From Mycteria americana (Eukaryota > Chordata > Aves > Ciconiiformes > Ciconiidae), in assembly GCF_035582795.1 (NCBI RefSeq), contig NC_134373.1, positions 31,342,501 through 31,406,500 of the forward strand: a stretch of DNA of 64,000 nucleotides, given 5' to 3'. Position 1 is the first letter of the stretch. Each line of letters starts with the position of its first letter. The translations under genes and the position numbers were made by a program. The notes under the pieces are model-generated. The model did no database searches. It was not told the DNA's origin and saw only the letters and a program-made list of their open reading frames with translations. Below, one piece after another: positions 37,093 through 47,440 of the stretch.

Positions 37093-40000
37093 GTAAGAAA
37101 TATAAGCTACTTTGAAAATATAATTCTCCATGAAGACATACCCTTGTCAGTAAAGGAAGGATTTGCACATACCATTTCTGTTAATAATCAAATGTTTGAA
37201 TCCCCCCTATGTAGCAGCAAGGGAGAAGAACTTTAATTGTTCTTTTCTGTATGCATGCTAATAAAAATGAAATGCTTTAGTGCAAGTTGTATATAGTCAT
37301 ATTCTACTTAGAATTAGCTGTAGCCAGAAACCATCAAGATACACACAGTTGTCATATTTTTATAAAGGCCCGAGTAATGTGGCCATTAATAATGTTTGTA
37401 TCTATGGGCGTTCAAAACCACAATAAAGCCAATGCAGTCTCGTGCTTCAGGGTATAATGTATTGCCCAGGAGGGGCAGAGCAGAAACGCCCCATGCAGGG
37501 TCAGCTCCGTTCAGTGTGCTGGCCATACCATTGCCGGGGAGAGAGCATCTCTTGACCACTCTCAAAGACGAAGTACTCATTCCTTTAGATAACCTAGTGG
37601 CCTAATGAGGCAGAACAGTGTTGTGCTTGATACTTCCATCAACTTCTTCAGACTTTCTCATCTCTCGAGTATTACTTGCTTCCTCATAATTCATAATCGT
37701 AACTTTCAACTTGCTATTTAGTAGACTATAATATATATTATTACTCTAAGCCATAAAATAAGAACCCATCTTGCTTTAAAAGGGAAATGGTCTTTATTAA
37801 TGGTTTTGAAAGATGCAGATTTTTGGTTTGTATTTTGTTGTTGTGGTGAACGTTTGCGTCATGATGCAAGATTTGTAAAGCAATGTTTTGCTTTGGAAGC
37901 ATTAGAAATTGTGAGCTTTTATATATTGTCACGAGTGCATGTACTTCTTCAGATGGTGTGTTTTATAACCAGGAGGAGACTGACAAATTTCAGAATGAAT
38001 TGTGCTTGAAATTATGAAGATTACAGCCTGGGGCAAATTTTCAGTGTGGTTTGTGTGTCTTTCTGCCAGGGAATCACAAGCAGGCTGACAACCCCGTTCC
38101 AAATTGTGGTCTGTGAACACAAACTGAGAGAATTTTTTTTTTTTTTTTTTTTTTTTTTATGCTGACATTGAACTGCATCATTGTAAAATCTGAATTCCAT
38201 TCCTGCTAGCCTCGGTTGTTGTGATATTTAGTCTTTACATTTTAAAGAATGCTTTTATGATTAATATTAATTGGTGTGAACTCTGTTCACATATACTATT
38301 ATTTCCAACATTTACACCTGAGCTGAAAAGATTATACAGAATATTCTGAGAATTTTTTCAGCATTTTTCAGAGTAACGATCCAGTGTTCAGAATTACTTA
38401 ATTGAGGATGGGAATACAGTGTCTCACTTCTGACTGAAGAATGATGATGAAGTGAACTCCTTCCCTCATAAATAGGGTATTTGGGGGCACTTTTTTGTCT
38501 CTAGTATTTCTTTCCCTAGCAGGTATCGGTAAATGCGGGTAAGGATAAAGGTGAAATTAGTATATCCATACACTTGGAATATTTTCCCTATTTCTTCAAA
38601 GGAAAAAAAAAATTAAAAAGTAATTTGTGCTTAGGACGATCCATTTTCCATGATGCAGTATCACAAATGATCGAAAGTACAAGAGCACGTGTGGCCACTG
38701 GGGGGGATCAATGCCAGTGGTGCTGTTGGCTCCTTTGATAAAAAAATCCTTGAGAAGGTAGATAATGATCTTAAACATTTGTCTTTCATTTGATTCAAGT
38801 ACATCCTCTAATGGCATTTACGAAGCCTACAGATAAACCAGAACTCGGTCAAATTCATCCTGTTCCCTCGGTCTTGCTTTTTAGGCCAAATAATCTTCAG
38901 TAGTTTTAATTTGGATTTCCCTCTTTTTCTCCTCATACTCTGGTATTGCAAAGGCTGTGAAAGAGCCAAGCCCTGGAAACTTTCCAGAGCACTGAAGATT
39001 GTGGTCCAGCTAGCACGGAGGAGATGTGAACCTTTCTGAAGCTCAGCCTCCCTGCTAGTGCTGTGCCCCGAGAGCCAGAGCCGCAGCCTCGGGATTCAGT
39101 TCCCTTCGCCGTTTCTGCAGGGACTTCCAAGGGAAAAACAGAAGCAAATCGACCTTTAGCTTCACGCGATCGATGTGTTAGCATGCGTCGCCAGTGCTGT
39201 CACAAGCTCTGGATTACAAAAGACATGAAGGATTCACAAGTTAAATTTGGTCTTTTAGGATATTTGGGTTAAAGTCTGTTTAATCCAGTTAAGCAAGAGT
39301 ATTATAAGGAAAATAATAGCAAAGCATTTGCCTGTTGACTTCTGGCATCACATAACATGGTCTTCTCCAAGCCTAGGAAAATTTTACTAAGGTTTTAATA
39401 AGATTACTGCCTAAACAAATCTGTAAAGGTTTTTGGTGGATGAGGGAGGGTGTTGTTGAAAGTTACTGGTTCTGGAAGGTTGATTTTTTTAGGCTTTCTG
39501 ACTTTTGTCCTTTGCATCGTATAATATAAATTGTGCTTTTTCTTTTAGCAATATAAATTGCAGGTTTAAGAAAGTAGCAGTGCTGAAGTCTTGATTTTAA
39601 TTAATTCAGACCTTGAGAGAGAGTTTAGATTCTGTAAAAATAAATAAATAAATAAAAACAATAATAATAACAATAAAGGAAACTTAAAAAAAAAACCAAA
39701 ATAAAACACCATCTCCAGTAAAATTAATGTTTCTTCAGTAAACTGACAGATATATAAAAAAAAAGGAAATTATGGTGCACTTGTTTAAAAAAAAAATGAA
39801 TAAAACTGCTAATTAGTAGTCAAATATCAGATGATGGGTTTTCTTGAATGTGGAACACAGGCTTTTAAGAGCAGTACATTATGTCTAACAGCTACAAAGA
39901 GGCTCCTGAGGAGCTGTTTGTGCAACTAGTTTTAAATTGAATTGATCGTACTACTCACAAGTTTCATCTGAGGAATTGGTTTTCCCTCCTTATACCATGT

Positions 40001-40414
40001 AGCAGGTTTGATTCAAAATCAAATCCTGCTGCTTCTTACGCTTTTAATTTGTTTTAGTTTTCAATCCATAGAAATCAAAGAACTAATGAGTAGAGTCTTC
40101 AGAAGAGGTTTATTCTCCATTAGCAATGATAGATTTTATTTTTTTTTCCCCATTCTCTCCATTGACAGGTTGAATAAGGAGGATTAACATTAGCTGGAGG
40201 CATTGGTTATATACATATATAACTTTATGTATACATAAGGCGTCCATGGAGAAGTCTCGTAGACCATGTTAACCATCTATCGATCAAGAGCTGTCAGGAT
40301 TTTGTTCAGTACACAGCAATTTCCTTCAAGCCTGCCATCAATCAAAGTTTTGGTCGCTTTAAACACGGAACATGTTTGACAGCTCTGAGGTTGGGTCTGT
40401 TTTCTGCTTTACAG
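37093..40414 (+). other. SLC49A4: SLC49A4 last intron
   Basis: A 3.3-kb intron, donor GTAAGA and acceptor TTTCTGCTTTACAG. It contains an uninterrupted 26-base T run (38133-38158), a run of AAATA/AATAA repeats (about 39636-39680) and a TATACATA patch (40208-40236). No mobile element or other exon is visible. Confidence 0.85.
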
Positions 40415-40530
40415 AGTTTTCCTGGTTCAACTGGTGCCTGCCCGGATCGTGTCTGCTCAGCCTGCTCCTCATCCTGTGCTTCCGTGAGTCCTACGACAGA
40501 CTCTATCTCGACGTCGTCGTCTCTGTGTGA
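40415..40530 (+). CDS. SLC49A4: SLC49A4 last coding exon with stop
   Basis: The coding part of the last exon is 116 nt: two bases closing a glutamate codon, 37 codons and TGA at 40528-40530. The product reads [20 protein letters not shown] then [17 protein letters not shown]. This is the twelfth helix and the short cytosolic C-terminus ([12 protein letters not shown]), which is the same in mammals as I recall it. With the earlier exons it completes the C-terminal half. A longer open frame overlapping it (40376-40825) is in a different frame and is a shadow. Confidence 0.97.
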
Positions 40531-41125
40531 TAACGCCGGACTGGTGAGGGGTTGGAAGAGACTGGAAGTCAGCTTTGCAGTCTGCACATCTGCCTGGATT
40601 TGCACGGCTGAGCAGCAGAAAAACAAAGAAATTACAAGACTTAATCGTGGCTTTATTAGAGAGGGTGAGGGACAGGCTGTTCTTACATTCAAGACCACCT
40701 TGATTTGCGATAAACGTGGAACTCGAGTGGTGATGGTGATGCCGAAATGCACAAAGAGAATATATCTGATGTACAGGTCCCAGTGTCAGAGCCGGGGCTC
40801 TCTATTTAAAAGGCTGTTGATGTAGCAGTGAGGTGTACAGTTGTGTGTGTGTGCGTGTGCCTGCGTGTGTGTGTGCCGCCTCACGGTTGTACGCGCCGGG
40901 GTACCAGTAATCTTCGGAGTCTTCTATCAGAATAGAAATAGTGAATAATCTTAACAAAAGGGAAAAAAAAAGATAAAAGGAAAAAAAAAAATCTTTTTTT
41001 TTTTAAAGATCTCTCTTTTTAAATCACTAGTCATTTCTATAATGAATGTTCATTAAACAGTTAAGCTAAAACGATTTGGTGCTTGTACACTACATTTACA
41101 TTCTAATAAAGTGATTTCTGATACA
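40531..41125 (+). other. SLC49A4: SLC49A4 3' UTR (minimal extent)
   Basis: Untranslated sequence after the TGA. It includes a GT/GC dinucleotide-like tract at 40841-40876 and A- and T-rich runs near 40960-41010. A good AATAAA lies at 41105-41110. The true transcript may run on: another AATAAA is at 41927-41932, and mammalian 3' UTRs of this gene are longer than 600 nt. Confidence 0.6.
41105..41110 (+). promoter_or_regulatory. SLC49A4: Candidate polyadenylation signal AATAAA
   Basis: First canonical AATAAA after the SLC49A4 stop codon, 575 nt downstream, followed by a GTGATTTCTG stretch. Position and motif fit a functional signal; use is not shown by sequence alone. Confidence 0.5.
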
Positions 41126-41880
41126 AGACACTGGTACCAGGGTTTTTAGCCATACTAAATATCCCAAACAATCCTTGCAGTGTTGTTAGAGGTGTTTGTG
41201 ACCACCCTGGAGCACACGTAAAGATAGCTTTAGCTGCCACTGAACCCAACGTGCACCCGCAGTCGCCTCTGAAATACCACCATGGTTCTGTATCTCCTGA
41301 ACTCGGAGCATCTGTGGTATCTCAGAAGTTTACTGGAGAGTTGCTCTTGGTAAATGTTGCTGTTTTAAAGGCCACCACTGTGTCACCTTTTCATCCCCCG
41401 TCTCCAGTACTGCGTTTTTTACTGTGAAGACCTGTTTGTGCCACTGAATACTGTGGGTGTGGATGTCCGAGTCCCACTAGTTCTCTTCTGGTACTCTAAG
41501 GTGTGCGTGGTTTTTAGGATTAGTTTATGATTGAGCGTGCCTAAAGAATATTGTTTGTTAACCCAAGTCTCTAAAATCACTGTTTCCTAAAAAAATCTTT
41601 CTAGGTGGTTAGGTGCCCTGATGGCGAAATGACAATGAGTTTGACAGTGAGAAATAACTCATGAGTTTTGGCATAATATGGGAAATATAATGCCAGCTCT
41701 TTTTATCAGTACTAATCTGTGGTCGTTCTGGCCCTTACTTGAACATAAATATTAAAGACACTTTGAATAGTTTTTTAAGTCAGTTTTAAACCTGCTAATA
41801 ATTTCTTAATTATATTCTTAGATTTCAGTTCAGCATCATTTACAGTATTTCCATGTGTGTGTTCTGTGTTTTTCGTTAGG

Positions 41881-41968
41881 GGTGTGTGTGTGTGTGCGCG
41901 TGCGTATTTATATCTATGTATACACAAATAAAACTTATATATATATATATATATATTTTATATATAAG
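41881..41968 (+). repeat. (GT)n and (TA)n microsatellites
   Basis: A GT tract (41882-41902, drifting into GC/GT) and a TA tract (about 41936-41968) with an AATAAA (41927-41932) between them. Typical of low-complexity sequence in or just past a 3' UTR. Confidence 0.9.
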
Positions 41969-44900
41969 TAATATAAGGGTATGTGTTTACATAGGTTTAT
42001 TTTAAGTAATCGTGTCTCTGGGTGGTGGTATGCCACTGTTTGTAACTAAACCGGTCACTGCCGTGAATGGCAACGCATACATACGCTGTCTGCGACGTGA
42101 ATTTTTTTCAGGGGGTGAATGATTTCCTGCCGTAGCCATTTTATGGCAGGGGGTGCGTGCACGTGTTGGAGGAGGCTGGCGTGCAGGGTTCTGCGTCCAT
42201 AGAAGCCTGAATCAAACGCCCTTGCTCCGTGCGGGGCTCTTCTCCGCCACCCTGGGGTGACACCAACACTGGCAACTCACTCGAGCAAACCCTGAACTGA
42301 GCGCTGCCTTGCGGGCGCGGATCCGTTCATTCTGTCTGCTCCCCTTTTGCAGAGAGAATACGCCACTAATACGTTCAACTCAGGAGCGTATCTGTGCAGT
42401 AAAATAAAACAAGCTGTTCCCTGCTTTTATGTTTTCAGAGCAATGGGTGTATTTACTGTAGTAACAGAAAATTGACTTAGCTCATTGCGTATATCAGCTA
42501 CTAAATGATCTTTTCTGTTTTGAAGCAGCTCTTTGTAGAAATGGAGCTAACGTACACTGGGATAACTAAATCAATCTAACCAGTGCGTTCAGAACCGCTG
42601 CCATCATCCTCTTACCATTTTTCAGATGAATGGTATTAACTGTCCAACTTCTTTTTACTATGTTTTAGTGCCTGGAATAGTTTCAGTATCCAGTAGCTGC
42701 TGCTACCTATTGTCTTCTGAAACCAAGGATCGCTTGCCAAGAGTCTGATTGGAGTTCCATTGTCATGGCAGAACTGCAAGCTCGGATGGCTCTTCGGAGC
42801 TCTTCTTCTGCAATTTACTGTAGCTATATTAAGATTAAAATTGCACAGCTCAGGCACTGTCCCGAGTGACAGAGATTTCTAATCCTTTCACTGTCCTGAC
42901 TATTTTAACATGGAGAAGCACTTCAGGCAGTATTCAGACTATAACCTATTCTGCCTCTGTTCCAGAAAGCATCGAACGATTCAGAATATTTGTCGGTGCT
43001 GCCAGATGCAGACTCCCCATACAGTCAGGGGAGAAGAGTGAACATCTTGATTTAAACCCCGCTGATTGTTTTTCTGAGTTGGTGTGAGTCGCTCACTGCT
43101 CTCCTGAACTTTGATGCTTTGGTAGAATTTTCTGCGTCTGTCTTGGGCACTGTAGCGTGTGGTCTTAATTACAGCCCTCGATGCCTCTGCACCAAAATAG
43201 AGACGTTATCCAGAGCTGAGCAGCACGGCAGGGCTCTGCTGGAGACCTGCGCTGGGGCTGCAGGCACCATTCTGCAGTTGGGGCTCAACCCGAGTTCCCA
43301 GCAAGTCTGATGGAAATCTGCCTCAGTGAAAACCAAAGGATCGCTCCCAAATTACTTGAAGTTGTGCAGGATGCTGCTGCATTCCACGCACACAATGCTC
43401 AGGCTTCAGGATTTTACTAGATTAGCAAGTCTGGCTTGGGACAGAGGTGGGGGTTGCAAATGTGCTTGATGAGACCTCTGAAAAATATTTTGTCCTCGTC
43501 TGTGCCCAGCAGCAGCATCTTCTCTGGAGGAGCAGTCCATTTCATGCCAGTAACCCAACTCAACTTCTGGGAATATTTTTTGGATAGGGGTTATCACTAG
43601 GTCCACCTTTGGCTTTAGCAAGGGTCCAAGCTGTCAGGATAACCACACTTTATTGGAAGTTAGAGTTTGCGACTGCAGAGAGAGCCCTAAGCAATGCTGA
43701 TACAATTAGCAGTAGCCCAGAACAGGCTCAAACCAGTTGATATTTCTCTTATTAATTAGTGAAAGTTCTAAGTCTCTTAATAACTTTTGAGCCAATAACA
43801 ACAGGGGGGGGTATTTAAATAAGGCATTACCTTGCACTGCCGCAGAGTGGCTGATGTTGGCTGCTGCTTGGCCTGACTTGCCAGCAGAGGAAGGTGCCCT
43901 GGGAAGTGACAATATTTGCTTCTCTTTGTGGCCCGTAAGTTCACGGCCCTGAAGAACATTTTTTCCCAGCATTGCAGAGCCCCCTAACATACAAATAATT
44001 GTGCTAAGTTTTATATTGAAAATGCCAGGAGGGACGCCCTGTAGTGACCCCTCTCTCTTAATAGTTCCTCATTTTAAGTATGGGCTGCTCCTCAGGTTTC
44101 TGCTTGGCTCGGTAACAACTCTCAGCTCAGCTTCCAGTGCTGCTGGCTTTTCTTCTGCGAGCTGTGGAGCTGTGCTAGCTTTCATGCTGCTAATGAGGAA
44201 GCTCGGGGTTAATAGATGTAGGCTCCACTTGCGGCACTGTTTACTGTCTCTCGTCGCTGCTGTTACCCAGTAATTTCCTTTTGATTCCTTCGCCTTCCCG
44301 CGTGGCTGCCCGCTCCCCTGAGCCGGAGTCCGTGCAGGAGGTATGGAGAAGAGCTTCCCCGTTCCCAAGCCAATTTTAGAGGGATGGGGTGGCCGACCAT
44401 CTACTTAATATGCATAAAAATAGTGATTTTTTTTAGGAAATCAGGCAAGCTGGAACAAAGTGCAGACCCAAAGGATTTTGCACGTATGTGAGCAGATAGT
44501 CTGTTATGAGCAGGCTATAATTTGCCTGAAACTTATAATTTTAGCTCCCACACCTAGAGAGGCCAAGCTGATAGGCACCGTGCATGTTATGTATTCAGGT
44601 TCACAGCATCAGGGAGTTATTCCCAGCCATGACAGAGCTGAAATGAATGGGAGTGGGATGACTTTAATCTTGGAGCGGGTTGGAAAACCCCAGGCTGCGT
44701 CAGTGTTTGCAGTGGTAACTTGGGGGAGCACCAGGCTGATGGCTCGAGTAAGGGGAGGGGGGTTTCCAGAGGGCATTTCAACACTGAAATACTGCGTTGA
44801 GTTCATCAAATCCATACACAATTTGAAGTTTTGTGATGACAGGGATGTTAATGCCTGGCTTGTTCTACAGTAAACTTAGCAAGTGACTGCGTAGCCTTAC

Positions 44901-47050
44901 ACTGCAATATAAACAAGCTGAATTGATTGATACGCTTATATTGGCCGTTACTAGGAAGGGAAGTGCTATTTAATTGTGAGGATTGACTGAAATATGAATG
45001 GGAATTATGCAGTTTGCACAGTGGATATAACTGTCCTGTGATGCCATGACAGCAGGGGTTTCATTTTTCATCGTCATTTCTTCTGTTGGGTCACTTGCAA
45101 ATATTAATAATTATCTGTGACAAAGGTGGTTTTATGTTTCATTAGTTTTGGGGGGTTTTCTTTTAGATTAAGTCTGGATCACTGTAATAATTTGGCAAGA
45201 CAACTGCTGCACCGGTATGAAAGCATGCATTAGTATTTGGTATCAATTTGGTATTTGATGTTGGTGCTGCTGTTCTCGGTGTTGTGCAAGTGCCAGGCTT
45301 GGGGAGCGGGGATGAGGGGTGTGTGAGGAGGCAGCGGATGCACAGTGGCACAAGGCTGACCCTGCCAAAATGAACAAGAACTTCATCGTCATCTTCCGTG
45401 GGTCCGGGCTGTGGGTCCCAGTGTCGGGCTGGGATGAGGAAGGGAGCACGTGTAGGGGGGAGAAGCCTCGTGGTTGCTGCCTCCCTTCCGACGGGGAGAC
45501 AGCCTCCAGGCTTACTGCTTTTTCTGTGAGAGATCACAAGTATCAACGCAGGCTTCATTCATTTCCCTGCAGCCGTTACTGCTGCGAGGTGGGTTGTGGG
45601 TGGCACAGGAATATCTGCTCCAGGAGTGTCACGTCAGACGGCAGAGGAGAATTGCCACAGAGCAGGCGGCAGCCCCAGTAAATTCAGAAGATGATGTCAA
45701 TCTGCTTATAATTTTTGCAGTTTGTGTTTCAAGACAGATGAAACTAATAAGTAGAGGAAGAAATGTAACTCTGTCCAAAGTTTTGACAAGAAAAAGCAAA
45801 TATTTGCACAGATGCGCTGGCTCCTGCCTTTTACTTGGGATCGCAAGGTGTTTGGAGCAATTGGTGCCCGCCCGGAGCGGGGACCCGCTCCGCAGCCCTG
45901 GCTCTCCTCCTGCCGCTGCTCAACGCCCAGCAGCGCGGCGGGAAGCTTCGCGCCGGGCCGGGGGAGCAGCGATCGGTGCAGAGGGGGAGAAGGGAAGTGC
46001 TGCAGCCGGGATGCCCAGAAGTCACGACATTGGTGGGCGCCTGGGTTATTTGCACAGGAGAGGTGTCTTCTGCAGCCTGATTTTAATAGAGTCTCATTTT
46101 TTACTTCCTCAAGGCTGAGATTCTGACCTTCGTTTCATGTTTGTGACGTGGCTTGTGCCGCAGGAGCAGCTATGGCTGTGGCACACGGCGTAGAGGCGCT
46201 GGTTTTCCAAGGTGCGGCACAGAAGGCAGGTGGGACTCGGTCTCTGCAATAACAGCTTTTCCTTCCACGGTCTCTCTCCCAGTACCTTCCCCCGTGCGAT
46301 TTCTCTGCTTGTTAGGTCTGGACACACTCATTGCGCTCACTTTGTATCGCTGCACGAAGAAAATACCATGAGCAAATCCTTTTTTTCTTTACGGGCAGCT
46401 TTTCCCTTTAGGCTCAGGCCACTTCTCCAACCTTAGTCCGTCTGTTTGTAAAAGCCAAAAAGGGCCCAAACCCCCTGTTTTCCGTTGCAGAGGGGATGTG
46501 CAGGTTTGTGTGACGCTGGGACGGGCAGCGAGAGCCTGGGCGCTGCCCTCGCTCCGTTACAGAGCTGCTCGGGGAAGGGGTGCTCAGGCGTGGGGTGCCT
46601 CGCTCCCCCCACCTGTGAAAGGGGAGGGGGACATCCCATGTTCCTCCCCAGGCAGGGACACGCTGCGGTCGGGGCTGGGAGCTGCTTTGGGGTCCTGTGA
46701 GGGACGGGGGCTGGAGCAGGGCCTGGGAAATGCCGTTGAACGGGCCGCGTGTCCTCAGCCTTGAGACTTCTGTGGGGAATGCAGACCCTGGGTTTCTGTG
46801 CCTGGCCAGCGTAATCTGTGAGGCATAGGCAGTACGTACTGTATAGATAGAAAACCCCTCTGGCAGGACAGGTTACGTTAACAAACTGGTGGGAAATGGT
46901 TATGGCTAGGGAAGGGGTGCTCAGAGAGCCGGTCTGCCCTGGGCCGTCGGGGGGTGCGGTGCCCCCGGGCTCTCTCCAGCTCTCTCTGGACACCCTGGGT
47001 GTGCGATCAAAGCCACGATGCGAAAACAGAGTTGGCTCCCTCGCCCTGGC

Positions 47051-47440
47051 CCCTGCCTGCCCCTCTCCTGCCTGCCCCTCTCCTGCCTGCCCCTCTCCTG
47101 CCTGCCCCACTCCTGCCTGCACCTCTCCTGCCTGCCCCGCTCCTGCCTGCACCTCTCCTGCCTGCCCCACTCCTGCCTGCCCCGCTCCTGCCTGCCCCAC
47201 TCCTGCCTGCACCTCTCCTGCCTGCCCCGCTCCTGCCTGCACCTCTCCTGCCTGCCCCGCTCCTGCCTGCACCTCTCCTGCCTGCACCGCTCCTGCCTGC
47301 ACCTCTCCTGCCTGCCCTGCTCCTGCCTGCCCCGCTCCTGCCTGCACCTCTCCTGCCTGCACCTCTCCTGCCTGCCCCGCTCCTGCCTGCCCCGCTCCTG
47401 CCTGCACCTCTCCTGCCTGCCCCGCTCCTGCCTGCCCCAG
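47051..47440. repeat. 15-bp GC-rich minisatellite, about 26 units
   Basis: Twenty-six units of a 15-base repeat, consensus TCCTGCCTGC plus a variable five-base block (CCCTC, CCCAC, CCCGC, ACCTC and similar). The period never slips. CCCGC-type and ACCTC-type units often alternate, giving a partial 30-bp higher-order period. Because 15 is divisible by three and the unit has no stop, all frames stay open, which yields long repetitive open frames on both strands (to 228 codons on + and 369 on -). The opposite strand is GGGGCAGGCAGGAG-like and could form two-tetrad G-quadruplexes. Confidence 0.97.

Larger units (their letters stand above)
1..41110 (+). other. SLC49A4: SLC49A4 (DIRC2) gene, 3' portion
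   Basis: Gene-level entry joining seven coding exons. Read in order they give one continuous frame of 1003 nt: a single base completing a codon from upstream, then 333 codons and a stop. All six internal introns have GT-AG ends and matching phases (1, 2, 0, 2, 1, 1). The product matches my memory of vertebrate SLC49A4, a 12-helix major-facilitator protein of lysosomal membranes of about 478 residues in human, so about 145 N-terminal residues (first helices and the lysosome-sorting dileucine region) are encoded upstream. Family knowledge: the human gene was found at a renal-carcinoma translocation breakpoint, and the protein has been reported as a proton-driven lysosomal pyridoxine exporter. 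The right-hand limit used here is a candidate polyadenylation signal. No promoter or CpG island of this gene is in the window. Confidence 0.95.

Noticed and set aside
40376..40825. 149-codon open frame on + and 136-codon frame on - over the last SLC49A4 exon
   Set aside because: They are out of frame with the conserved exon; the true frame ends at 40530 with the known family C-terminus.
45474..46118. 214-codon open frame in a CpG-rich pocket of the spacer
   Set aside because: Composition alone explains the lack of stops. The translation is arginine/alanine/proline-rich without a domain, and overlapping frames on both strands are equally open.
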